Assembly: GCF_000424145.1 (NCBI RefSeq)
Contig: NZ_AUJI01000018.1
Coordinates: 1-64,000, forward strand
Length of the DNA stretch: 64,000 bases
Direction of reading: 5' to 3'
Origin: Butyrivibrio sp. AC2005
GTDB lineage: Bacteria; Bacillota; Clostridia; Lachnospirales; Lachnospiraceae
In this document: positions 26,354 through 34,302 of the stretch, piece after piece
Numbering within the stretch: position 1 is the stretch's first letter
Layout of the letters: every line of letters begins with the position of its first letter
The notes under the pieces: model-generated
Seen by the model: the letters and a program-made list of their open reading frames with translations, nothing else
What the model was told of the DNA's origin: nothing
Databases searched by the model: none
Program-made: the position numbers and the translations under genes

Positions 26354-26596
26354 TTAATTATCCATTTGTCCTCCGACTTCCATATAATTTCCATCAAAGG
26401 GATCATTTACGGTGTTTCCGGAGTTCATAGCGTCCTTATTCTCTGATTTTTTTGTGAATTTTGTTATCCTGCTATAAATCATATTCCCCGCAATGACTGC
26501 AACGGTTGTAACGCAGAGTCTTATTGCCATATCTGCAATTATGTTCCCTGATCTTATATTTTTTGTAACATTGTCAATGATTTCAAATTCTGTCAT
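26354..26596 (-). CDS. Small single-span membrane protein, 80 aa
   Basis: Begins MTEFEIIDNVTKNIRSGNII. It has one hydrophobic segment (about 20-42, ADMAIRLCVTTVAVIAGNMI), a basic stretch RITKFTKKSE and an acidic polar tail. No family recognised. It is preceded by an AAGGAGGTGC site and its own operator box (d), and stands alone between the PolC-like operon and the 307-aa gene. Confidence 0.65.
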   Translation of the reverse strand: MTEFEIIDNVTKNIRSGNIIADMAIRLCVTTVAVIAGNMIYSRITKFTKKSENKDAMNSGNTVNDPFDGNYMEVGGQMDN

Positions 26597-26653
26597 AATG
26601 CACCTCCTTGTTGTTAGTGTTTGTATCTGTTATGTTTACTATAAATAATGAGA

Positions 26654-26670
26654 TGGACTAAAAATGTCCA
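26654..26670 (-). promoter_or_regulatory. TGGAC-type operator box (d), upstream of the 80-aa membrane protein
   Basis: Coding strand TGGACATTTTTAGTCCA, 10 nt, TATAGT. Symmetry extends to TGAGA...TCTCA (26649-26675). Confidence 0.85.
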
Positions 26671-26672
26671 TC

Positions 26673-26840
26673 TCAAAATAATAATTCGCCATTTTCATTT
26701 TCAATTTTGATAATTGCTTCTAAAGAGGATAAATCACCATCCACCACAGCCCGTAAATAACTATGATGAAAGAACTGATCCTTATTTATTATGTGCTCTT
26801 TTAAATAACACACGCAAAGGATCGGTAACCTTATATGTTT
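26673..26840 (-). pseudogene. Possible degraded coding fragment downstream of the PolC-like gene
   Basis: The minus strand keeps an open frame of about 55 codons ending at 26673 (HHSYLRAVVDGDLSSLEAII, then KIENENGELLF), with protein-like composition but no start codon with a ribosome site and an in-frame TAG at its upstream edge. It looks like the tail of a gene that has lost its start. Family not recognised. The rest of 26597-26914 holds box (d) and nothing else I can name. Confidence 0.35.
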
Positions 26841-26904
26841 TCTTTTTTTAAACTATTCTGTTGACTTTTGAAAGCTCACGAAAGTCTCTCCATACTCCTT
26901 GCCA

Positions 26905-26935
26905 GCACAGGTGTTTAATGTTCGTAGCGTTTAAG
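26905..26935 (-). repeat. Shared gene-end sequence, copy 2
   Basis: Matches 25299-25329 with one difference. Covers the LKRYEH-stop end of the PolC-like gene. Confidence 0.8.
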
Positions 26936-28138
26936 CTCTTCTTGTAGTTTATATTTATAGAGGCACATCATACGGCAATATCCAATAGATTCACCTTTAT
27001 AAGGAAGATGCCTTATCCTTAAACAAGAATCAATGTACCATTGCTCAAATCCAGACTTCACCATTAAATCTATAAAATGGTCAGGTAATTTCTTGCCACT
27101 ACTTACCATGGCAGTGATATTATAGGCATCATCTTCGTCTAAACCTTGATTCAGACAGGATTCATACAGATCTTCTCTATGAATGATTATTTCTGATAAA
27201 GATTTACCATCATCAAGAAAGTTTTTTCCATTATCTGTCCAGGTTCCGTCTCCGGAACTAAGGCCATATATTCTGACCATATCACTGAATGAATCTGGTT
27301 TAATGCTATTAAAAATATCATTTATTATTTTCTTATCAGCTTTAGTGGGATTTTTGTTAATAACGAATTGGAATGCAAAATCCAATATACTTTTCTTCTC
27401 TTTGTCGTTCTTTACATTCCAAATAATATTGTTTGCATTTTGTGTTTGATGATATTTTGAATCAATCTTGACAAAACATTCGTCATAATACCAGCTTTTG
27501 CATATTGTTTCTAGGCAATCAATGATTTTCGAGAGCTGATTATGGGTTATCCAATCGTTTGCCCAGCTATCTATACAAATATCATGCGAGGTTATTTCCT
27601 TATAGTCCTTAATTGAATTCCATGCTGCTTCTCTTGTGATTCCAAATGAGAAATTGGGAATCACAGTTCCTTTTTGGTAATACCTTGATGTATCCGCTAA
27701 ATTAAACCCGTCCCGTATCAGGTACTTTCCACAAATAGGACATTGTTTCTCAGGCAATTCTAAACCAGAATACAGTTTCCTTTTAGAAATAAATTCAGTA
27801 TACCTACATTTCATGCATCTATAATGGGGAGGCAGCGGGTTGACTGCAGCTGTTACTCCTAAGAGATAAAGTACAAACGAGTTACACATGCCTCCTTCTG
27901 GTATATACCAGTCTATATCCATATTGCGACAAGCATCTTCGCAAAGCCTGTATATTCCTGCATGTTTTTCGCCTATAGCTACCAATTCATTTTCTAATCT
28001 TTTTTTTATTTCAGGATGAACTTCCTGTCCGTATAATTCATGTAATCTGGTATAACATCTGTTTCTTAATTCTTCAAAGCATCCTTTCCAAGATGGATAC
28101 CCGTTCTTGTAAGTAAAACCTTTTTTCTTTTTTCCCAC
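26915..28138 (-). CDS. PolC-like protein lacking the catalytic aspartates (DNA polymerase III alpha-derived)
   Basis: 407 residues. Start taken at GTG (28138) with AAGGAGT 7 nt upstream. The protein aligns with the catalytic core of Gram-positive PolC: NPLPPHYRCMKCRYTEF with the CxxC...CPIC zinc knuckle, then FSDMVRIYGLSSGDGTWTDN (PolC: ELVQISGLSHGTDVW), a GLDEDDAYNIT helix, and GFEQWYIDSCLRIRHLP (PolC: WYIDSC-KIKYMF). However, the PolC sequence VPDIDLNFSGE, which carries the two metal-binding aspartates, is replaced by VIPNFSFGITRE, and the upstream phosphate-binding GSVGSS by GGMCNS. The exonuclease, PHP and OB domains are absent. It should therefore not polymerise DNA. It may bind DNA, a primer end or the clamp as a decoy or sensor. 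It is last in an operon with a second polymerase-like gene and FtsK. Confidence 0.82.
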   Translation of the reverse strand: MGKKKKGFTYKNGYPSWKGCFEELRNRCYTRLHELYGQEVHPEIKKRLENELVAIGEKHAGIYRLCEDACRNMDIDWYIPEGGMCNSFVLYLLGVTAAVNPLPPHYRCMKCRYTEFISKRKLYSGLELPEKQCPICGKYLIRDGFNLADTSRYYQKGTVIPNFSFGITREAAWNSIKDYKEITSHDICIDSWANDWITHNQLSKIIDCLETICKSWYYDECFVKIDSKYHQTQNANNIIWNVKNDKEKKSILDFAFQFVINKNPTKADKKIINDIFNSIKPDSFSDMVRIYGLSSGDGTWTDNGKNFLDDGKSLSEIIIHREDLYESCLNQGLDEDDAYNITAMVSSGKKLPDHFIDLMVKSGFEQWYIDSCLRIRHLPYKGESIGYCRMMCLYKYKLQEELKRYEH

Positions 28139-28329
28139 GTCAGGACTCCTTTTTTATATCTGTTTTTTTTATATTTCTGTCCAGCTTTTAGCAATACTCT
28201 GAGTGGATCTATAAAAATATATTTTGCCTTTGCTATAAATCTTTCATTTCCTATATCACTACTTCTTATTTCAACAGATGGATGCATCACTTCATCATGA
28301 AAGTGTACTTCTATATATTTTCTTTTCAT
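28066..28329 (-). CDS. Small basic protein, 87 aa (paralogue of the 73-aa gene at 33989)
   Basis: Begins MKRKYIEVHFHDEV with a GGAGGTGTTGCC site 5' to the ATG. It shares a layout with the 33989-34210 protein: (K/R)RxYIE(V/I) at the start and (I/C)F(I/V)DPLxVxLK in the middle. Overlaps the start of the PolC-like gene by 73 nt in another frame, which is long but plausible because both have good ribosome sites. Function unknown. It lies between FtsK and the PolC-like gene. Confidence 0.55.
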   Translation of the reverse strand: MKRKYIEVHFHDEVMHPSVEIRSSDIGNERFIAKAKYIFIDPLRVLLKAGQKYKKNRYKKGVLTWEKRKKVLLTRTGIHLGKDALKN

Positions 28330-28355
28330 GGCAACACCTCCATATCATGTAATCA

Positions 28356-30839
28356 TTATTTATTGTGAGAATCTTTAAAATGATCAAATTCCTCCTTTGT
28401 TACGAGAATTCGTCTGGGTTTGGTACCTTCCTCAGGACTAACCACACCAGCATCACATAACTGATCCATAATCCGGGCAGCTCTGTTGAATCCTATCTTG
28501 AACTGTCTCTGCAGCATACCTATTGAAGCCTTCTCTTTTTCAATAATAGCTGCTCCTGCCTGAGCAAACAGAGGATCCACATCAGAACCGCTATCTGCTG
28601 CATCTCCTGCAGGAACATTAGCTGAAGCCTTAGAAGAAACCTCCATGCTGGAAATCTCCTCAGAAACATTACCGCCATAGTTAGTTGCAACGCCCTGATT
28701 CTTAACAAAATCAGTAACAGCCTGAACCTCATCATCCGAAACGAAGCATCCCTGAACTCTTGCGGGCTTGTTGTAGCCTCGAGGGAAGAAAAGCATATCA
28801 CCTTTTCCTATAAGCTTCTCAGCACCATAACTGTCGAGGATTGTTCTGGAGTCAACACCACTTGAAACAGCAAAAGCTATACGGCTTGGAATATTGGCCT
28901 TGATAAGACCGGTAATAACGTCAACCGAAGGCCTCTGTGTTGCAATTATCAGGTAGATTCCTGCAGCTCTTGCAAGCTGTGTAAGTCTTACGATGGAATC
29001 CTCGACCTCGTTCTTAAACTGCATCATCAGGTCTGCAAGCTCATCGACTATGACTACGATCTCAGGCATCTTCTGCATGCTTTCATCATCTGAATGCTCG
29101 CACATAGTATTGTAGCCCTTGAGATCTCTCACCTTGACATTAGCGAACTTCTTATATCTGGTTGTCATCTCAGCAACCGCCCAGTTAAGCGCTGCAGCTG
29201 CCTTCTTAGGATCAGTAACAACAGGAATAAGAAGATGCGGTATTCCATTGTAAACAGAGAGCTCAACGATCTTAGGATCTATCATAATAAGGCGGACATC
29301 CTCAGGAGAAGCCTTATAGATAATGCTCATTATTATTGTATTTATACATACAGATTTACCTGAACCGGTGGCACCTGCAATAAGAAGGTGCGGCATCTTG
29401 GCAATATCTGTAACCACAAGCTTACCGGCAATATCCTTACCGATAGCAACTGAAAGCTTGGACTTTGACTTCTGGAACTCTTCACTCTCGATCAGATTCC
29501 TGAGAGCAACTGTAGAGTTTTCCTTGTTAGGAACCTCGATTCCCACAGCGGATTTACCGGGAATCGGAGCTTCTATTCTTATATCAGTCGCAGCCAGGTG
29601 CATCTTGATATCATCTGCCAGGTCAACAATCTTCCTGACCTTAACCCCGGCTTCGGGATGCAATTCATAACGGGTTACAGAAGGTCCCTGCGATATGTGT
29701 GTTATCTTAACGGTCACATTAAACATGGCCATGGTTTCTTCCAAAATCCTGGCTGTGTTTTTTAGATAACTCTCACTTTCGCCTCTTGCTTTTACTCCTT
29801 TGTGCAATAAATCTAATGATGGATATTCATAGTTATTGGTAGCTGTAGTAGTAATTGGGTTTCGTTTCCTGGTTGTATTTTTATTCATGTTTTTCTGGGG
29901 TTCTTCGGATCCAGACTCTTCACTAACTGCATTGATAGAATCTGATACATTATTCTGCTGAGAATAAAAAACAATTTCCCCGTCATCCTCTTCATTTATC
30001 TCTTTGTCTGAAATAGGGCATATCTCGTGTATATCATTATGAATTTCTCCATCAGGTATATAAGTAGTGATATCCGTAACGATGTTTGCATCGTAGTCCG
30101 TAGAAATATCATTGTGAGTATCCTTTACTGAATCTGAATCAGTATTATCAATTTTGAGAACCCGGGCATCACTTCTCTGCTCTATTAGAAACAGCCTTTT
30201 CTTTTCTACACGTTTTGCAATACTTATCATGCCAGCTTTTATTTTTTTCATAAAACAAATGATAGAATTCTTTGTAAAAATGCAAGTAGAAACAAAAATG
30301 AGCACTAAAATAACAATTAACGATCCTATCGTGGACAGATAGTGATATAAAAAATACAGTATTACTCCAGCTATGAAGCCTCCACCATTTTTGCCGTCCT
30401 TTGAAAGATTGTATATAACCATGCCATCAAAATACTTCATTCCTTCAATGCGACCCGTCATAAGTTCAAGCAGCATTGAAATGGAAAAAAGCATAACAAT
30501 CAGCGATAATACCCTTTTATTTGTATATGATGTTTCACCTGTTGAAGTCAGCTTTATGGTTGAAAATCCAAATATGATAGGTACAAAATATGCAGGTAAT
30601 CCAAAAAGCCCAAACATAGCATTACTGACAGCATTCCCTAATCTTCCACATAGTCCAAAAGTACTAAAAAACATAAAAGCAGAGAATGCTATCAGCAGAA
30701 CAATAGTGATTTCCCTGTAATAATGCGCGGCCTCATTGTTTAACTTGCTCTTATGATTTGCCGATGCCGAAATGGCTGGCTTTCTGTTATTTGGATGCTT
30801 TTTATAATTTTTTGTTCCCCTGCTTTTCCCTTCAGTCAT
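28356..30839 (-). CDS. FtsK/SpoIIIE-type DNA translocase
   Basis: 827 residues from ATG 30839 (MTEGKSRGTKNYKK; GGAGGT 7 nt upstream). The N-terminus has four membrane spans (about 50-205), followed by a low-complexity linker (about 210-340). The motor domain has HLLIAGATGSGKSVCINTII (Walker A), PEIVVIVDELADLMM (Walker B) and IYLIIATQRPSVDVITGLIK. The C-terminal gamma winged-helix domain (IGMLQRQFKIGFNRAARIMD, then QLCDAGVVSPEEG) reads KOPS/SRS-like sequences. All parts of a full FtsK are present, so it should pump double-stranded DNA at the membrane. What is unusual is the setting: it sits between two inactive polymerase-like genes under operator box (e) rather than in a housekeeping locus, so it is probably a second, accessory FtsK. 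Confidence 0.95.
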   Translation of the reverse strand: MTEGKSRGTKNYKKHPNNRKPAISASANHKSKLNNEAAHYYREITIVLLIAFSAFMFFSTFGLCGRLGNAVSNAMFGLFGLPAYFVPIIFGFSTIKLTSTGETSYTNKRVLSLIVMLFSISMLLELMTGRIEGMKYFDGMVIYNLSKDGKNGGGFIAGVILYFLYHYLSTIGSLIVILVLIFVSTCIFTKNSIICFMKKIKAGMISIAKRVEKKRLFLIEQRSDARVLKIDNTDSDSVKDTHNDISTDYDANIVTDITTYIPDGEIHNDIHEICPISDKEINEEDDGEIVFYSQQNNVSDSINAVSEESGSEEPQKNMNKNTTRKRNPITTTATNNYEYPSLDLLHKGVKARGESESYLKNTARILEETMAMFNVTVKITHISQGPSVTRYELHPEAGVKVRKIVDLADDIKMHLAATDIRIEAPIPGKSAVGIEVPNKENSTVALRNLIESEEFQKSKSKLSVAIGKDIAGKLVVTDIAKMPHLLIAGATGSGKSVCINTIIMSIIYKASPEDVRLIMIDPKIVELSVYNGIPHLLIPVVTDPKKAAAALNWAVAEMTTRYKKFANVKVRDLKGYNTMCEHSDDESMQKMPEIVVIVDELADLMMQFKNEVEDSIVRLTQLARAAGIYLIIATQRPSVDVITGLIKANIPSRIAFAVSSGVDSRTILDSYGAEKLIGKGDMLFFPRGYNKPARVQGCFVSDDEVQAVTDFVKNQGVATNYGGNVSEEISSMEVSSKASANVPAGDAADSGSDVDPLFAQAGAAIIEKEKASIGMLQRQFKIGFNRAARIMDQLCDAGVVSPEEGTKPRRILVTKEEFDHFKDSHNK

Positions 30840-30871
30840 ATCCCATACCTCCAAAACTTTTTCATATTTTT

Positions 30872-32749
30872 TTATTGTTTAAAAACTGTCTGATAACAAT
30901 CTCTGTATTGTTCCTGGAAATACACATAATAAAATGCAAGTTTCCATGCTATTTCTGTGTGGATTAAGGCTTCTGCTCTATAAGGCAGATTCTCTGTCTG
31001 CCTTAGGATATGAACTATATGATCATTCAGACCATGACGCCTCAACCATTTTATGTTTGTGCGAATTTTGTCTTTTTGATAAAGGTATGCCCAAATAAGG
31101 GTATGATAATCGCAGCCAAGATCTTCACTGACATAATGCATAAGATCATCGATTGTATATATTGCTTCAGGATATCTTTTTCCTTGTAGGAACTGTGTTG
31201 TAACTATATTCTCTTCTTCCTGACCTTTCCTTGTATTCCTGGTTACTAAACAGGAATAAATGGTTACAAGATCTGAAAAGCTCATAGCTTTTACACTCTT
31301 TAAAATTTCTTTGGAATTATCTTTGCCAAAGACAGGTATCATTTCTGTATCCGCAGTCTGAAATACCTTCAAAACCTGCATATCATTTTTCTTTATAACA
31401 CGTTGTCCTGTTCCTGTACGTCTTTGAAGAAGGAATAATAAAGAAAGCTCTTTTGATGGAATAATCTTTATAGATGGAACCTTTCTAAAATCATCTATGT
31501 GCATACCCTTTGGAACAAATAAAAATCTATCATGGTCATCTTTTTTTACTTCTCCTGAACAGAGATTTATAATTGTTTCGAGTACCACATCATCCTGGAT
31601 TTCAGAGGTCAGGAGTCGCATAGAATTCACAATGCTCGGAGGATATTCATTATCAATACAGTAAAAATTACCTTCTTCTTTCCTCAGGGGGTCAATAGTT
31701 GAAATGCCCAGTATATATAGCACTATTGATGTAAAATCCGAACCGTCGGCAAAGATAATCCTTCCTTTTTGAAGCTCTCTAACGATTCTGTAGCACATGA
31801 CTACATAACCAGCTTCATTTGTTTTTTCAATTATCGCCAGTTCCTGATTTAGTTTTTTTTGAGCTTCGCCCACCGTATCTGGAGAATATACCTTATCGAT
31901 TTTTTTATAACACAGATTTCGCAGAATTTTGTTCTGCTCTAACCAAAAATTGAATGGGGAATAATATGTCCGGACATCATTAGGAGATGAAATATAAAAC
32001 ATATCCAGATTACTCTTTTCCCTATATACATGTCCATCGACTGTGTACTGTTCAAGAATCTTTCCTGCTGAATCTGTTTTGGTATAATATACACCACTTC
32101 CATGGATAGGGCCGTTAATGCAGGTCCATTGAATATTACTCTGGCACTTTCTATCTCTCATATGTATGTAAGCATTGGTATCACTTGGGAAGGCCTTCAT
32201 TATAAATTCATAAAACCATCTGCATTCTGAATCGAAAATATCCTTGTTAGGTCTTTGTTTGTTTATTATCTCTTCACAATAGTAACTGCGAAAAGTATGT
32301 TTTTTACTCTCGTATTCTAGTTTGCAAATATAATCATAGAATGGTCTGGACTTTAAATAATGTAACCAATCCTGATCTTTCTCGCTTTCTAATTGAGTAA
32401 GTACCCTGTAAACAAGAGCATTTATATTCTGCACTCTTACGTAACCCAGCTTACAAATTCTATCGCGAATATCCAATCTGTTCATTTTATCCATTTCTTT
32501 GCAAAGATGCAGATTAGCCTGATCGCTTAAAGCAACCATTAGTGTAGCTATCTCGTCTTTGGATAAGCTTTGTATTATATAACGGTGTGCTCTTGCAGGT
32601 ACTTTTTTTATAATGTGATCAAGGAGTTTTACCAACTCATAGCCCTGCGTATACATATCAAAATTCGGTAATGTACCCAAAATAAGCCTGCTTTTCAATA
32701 GCTTTTTTGATAGTGCCGTCAGATTGTGTATGTTTTTGTTTCTTCCCAT
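30872..32749 (-). CDS. Divergent DNA polymerase III alpha-like protein, catalytic site degenerate
   Basis: 625 residues. The C-family polymerase core is recognisable: LNQELAIIEKTNEAGYVVMC (DnaE/PolC: LxxEL-VI-KMGFxxYFLI), then FADGSDFTSIVLYILGISTI with DPL after it (GRGSxxSSLVAYxLGITxIDPL), and further on QVLKVFQTADTEMIPVFGKD followed by SFSDLVTIYSCL (GIPEFG ... TFSELVQISGLSHG). The PDID metal-binding motif is not found after the DPL region, and the phosphate-binding GRGS loop is ADGS. The first 280 residues show no PHP motif and are of unknown type. Expected to be inactive as a polymerase. It is the first gene of the box (e) operon with FtsK and the shorter PolC-like protein. Confidence 0.7.
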   Translation of the reverse strand: MGRNKNIHNLTALSKKLLKSRLILGTLPNFDMYTQGYELVKLLDHIIKKVPARAHRYIIQSLSKDEIATLMVALSDQANLHLCKEMDKMNRLDIRDRICKLGYVRVQNINALVYRVLTQLESEKDQDWLHYLKSRPFYDYICKLEYESKKHTFRSYYCEEIINKQRPNKDIFDSECRWFYEFIMKAFPSDTNAYIHMRDRKCQSNIQWTCINGPIHGSGVYYTKTDSAGKILEQYTVDGHVYREKSNLDMFYISSPNDVRTYYSPFNFWLEQNKILRNLCYKKIDKVYSPDTVGEAQKKLNQELAIIEKTNEAGYVVMCYRIVRELQKGRIIFADGSDFTSIVLYILGISTIDPLRKEEGNFYCIDNEYPPSIVNSMRLLTSEIQDDVVLETIINLCSGEVKKDDHDRFLFVPKGMHIDDFRKVPSIKIIPSKELSLLFLLQRRTGTGQRVIKKNDMQVLKVFQTADTEMIPVFGKDNSKEILKSVKAMSFSDLVTIYSCLVTRNTRKGQEEENIVTTQFLQGKRYPEAIYTIDDLMHYVSEDLGCDYHTLIWAYLYQKDKIRTNIKWLRRHGLNDHIVHILRQTENLPYRAEALIHTEIAWKLAFYYVYFQEQYRDCYQTVFKQ

Positions 32750-32780
32750 TGTATTGGTTCTCCTGAGTCCTATCTTTGGT

Positions 32781-32915
32781 TTACGTGTATATAATTATTA
32801 TAAAAATGAGATGGACCAAATAAGTCCATGGTATATTTGTTTTGATTATCTGCGATTTCATATTTACTGGTTCTATCTGCTTTGAGTTTGATGAACTTTG
32901 AAAAAACAGCTTCAT
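32781..32915 (-). CDS. Small protein, MKLFFQS family member 2
   Basis: 44 residues beginning MKLFFQSSSNSKQIEPVNMK, preceded by AAGGAAGGTGCAAT. The first 30 residues are homologous to the 64-residue gene at 23381-23575. The C-terminus differs and is hydrophobic (LVHLIFIIIIYT), because it reads through operator box (e). It lies 39 nt after ADP-ribosylglycohydrolase copy 2. A longer open frame over the same bases (32770-32964) is rejected because it lacks a ribosome site and overlaps the end of the upstream gene. Confidence 0.6.
   Translation of the reverse strand: MKLFFQSSSNSKQIEPVNMKSQIIKTNIPWTYLVHLIFIIIIYT
32812..32828 (-). promoter_or_regulatory. TGGAC-type operator box (e), upstream of the polymerase-like/FtsK operon
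   Basis: Coding strand TGGACTTATTTGGTCCA, 9 nt, TATAAT. Confidence 0.85.
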
Positions 32916-32954
32916 ATTGCACCTTCCTTTCTTGTGATACGACAATACTATTGT

Positions 32955-33821
32955 TTATGCCCACAATTCAAATGACTGACCAGCTAAATCACCGGCTTTC
33001 TTTGGCATAACAACGGAATTGTAGTAGACAAAATCGCTGTTTGTTATCAGATGATATCTAGATATATTATCCGCGGCACTATTCCTGATCTCCTCCGGAA
33101 TAGGATAGATGGCTTCTGCAAGAGCTCCGGCCATGCATGCTATGGTGTCACTGTCGCCGCCAATTGATACTGCGTTTCTAACAACGTCCTCATAGGATGT
33201 ACCTTCAAGAAATGCTATGATAGCTTCCGGTACTGATCTCTGGCATGATACATGGAATGTATATGTTGGACGTATTTCATCAATGGTTCTATCCAGATCA
33301 TATCCAAAGGTTGAGGATATATACTGCTTTACCTCTTCTTTTGTTTTTCCGGTTCTTAAAAGATAGATACCTGCTGCAATAGCCTGTGCTCCCTTTATGC
33401 CTTCCGGATGATTATGTGAAGGTAACGCAGTAATCTTCGCAACCTTAAGTGTATCTTCAAGAGAATCGCAGAACCATCCAACCGGCGATACCCTCATAGC
33501 TGATCCGTTACCATAACTCTCATAAGGCTTTCTTTTAGGATCCTTTAGCCATTTCATGAATCTGCCGCCATAACCGACATCAGGATATTTTTTTCCATAT
33601 AAAACCATGTACTTTTCACAGGCATCATATAGTTCTTTTTCACGTTCTGCACTGTCGATAGGAGTGCCTACAAAATCAAATAACGCCCTTGATATTGCTA
33701 TAGTCATGATACTGTCATCTGTGGGTAGGCTATACCTTGTTAAGAAGAAAAATCTTTTGTCTTTTATATTTTCACTTTCATATAGGCTTCCCACCATATC
33801 ACCAATAATTGCACCTATCAT
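32955..33821 (-). CDS. ADP-ribosylglycohydrolase family protein, copy 2
   Basis: 288 residues, ARH/DraG fold. MIGAIIGDMVGSLYESENIK, PTDDSIMTIAISRA, GNGSAMRVSPVGW, SHNHPEGIKGAQAIAAGIYL and SIGGDSDTIACMAGALAEAI give a complete dinuclear metal site. Very close to copy 1 (24331-25257), so one arose by duplication within the island. Directly downstream of operator box (f) and followed by MKLFFQS member 2, while copy 1 precedes YbjN copy 1 and MKLFFQS member 1. It is expected to remove ADP-ribose from a modified target; no ADP-ribosyltransferase was seen in the window. Confidence 0.93.
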   Translation of the reverse strand: MIGAIIGDMVGSLYESENIKDKRFFFLTRYSLPTDDSIMTIAISRALFDFVGTPIDSAEREKELYDACEKYMVLYGKKYPDVGYGGRFMKWLKDPKRKPYESYGNGSAMRVSPVGWFCDSLEDTLKVAKITALPSHNHPEGIKGAQAIAAGIYLLRTGKTKEEVKQYISSTFGYDLDRTIDEIRPTYTFHVSCQRSVPEAIIAFLEGTSYEDVVRNAVSIGGDSDTIACMAGALAEAIYPIPEEIRNSAADNISRYHLITNSDFVYYNSVVMPKKAGDLAGQSFELWA

Positions 33822-33887
33822 AATGCTCCTTTCACATTCAAACCATGTTACTTCTTGTTCCTTATATATTAATTATAAGAAATGACA

Positions 33888-33904
33888 TGGACATATATTG
33901 CCCA
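33888..33904 (-). promoter_or_regulatory. TGGAC-type operator box (f), upstream of ADP-ribosylglycohydrolase copy 2
   Basis: Coding strand TGGGCAATATATGTCCA, 10 nt, TATAAT. Confidence 0.8.
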
Positions 33905-33988
33905 TAGTACTGAATTTATTCATATTCGAATAAATCCATCTGCCCTAAATACGGTTACAATTCCTGGCTGCGGAGTATTTTATGCCTA

Positions 33989-34210
33989 TCAGTTGTTTTT
34001 CTGTCCCAGCGCGTTTGTTTTACGAATATCAAAAAATATGTCATCAAGCATTGTATTATTAACCACTTTTTTTAATGGAACTAATAACGGATCTACGAAA
34101 CAGCTTTTTGTCTTTTTTACAAAAATAGTTTTCGCCTTTTTCAATTTTCTAAACTGAACTTTATCTTCTGAATTTTCAGGATTCTTTATTTCTATATAAA
34201 AACGTCTCAT
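33989..34210 (-). CDS. Small protein, 73 aa (paralogue of the 87-aa gene at 28066)
   Basis: Start taken at MRRFYIEIKNPENSEDKVQF because AGGAGGTG lies 7 nt before that ATG, not before the one nine bases upstream. The core FVKKTKSCFVDPLLVPLKKV matches FIAKAKYIFIDPLRVLLKAG of the 28066-28329 protein. Function unknown. Single gene under operator box (g). Confidence 0.6.
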   Translation of the reverse strand: MRRFYIEIKNPENSEDKVQFRKLKKAKTIFVKKTKSCFVDPLLVPLKKVVNNTMLDDIFFDIRKTNALGQKNN

Positions 34211-34271
34211 TGCAAACACCTCCTTGTAGGGGCCATTAGTTCTTTTTACAACTTAATGATAAAAAATGAGA

Positions 34272-34288
34272 CGAACAAAATAAGTCCA
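34272..34288 (-). promoter_or_regulatory. TGGAC-type operator box (g), upstream of the 73-aa gene
   Basis: Coding strand TGGACTTATTTTGTTCG, 10 nt, TATCAT. The right half-site is degenerate. Confidence 0.65.
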
Positions 34289-34302
34289 TCTCATAATAAG
34301 TA

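Noticed and set aside
32770..32964. 64-codon minus-strand frame overlapping MKLFFQS member 2
   Set aside because: The alternative frame starting at 32915 has a ribosome site and a homologue, and this one overlaps the end of the hydrolase gene and has neither.
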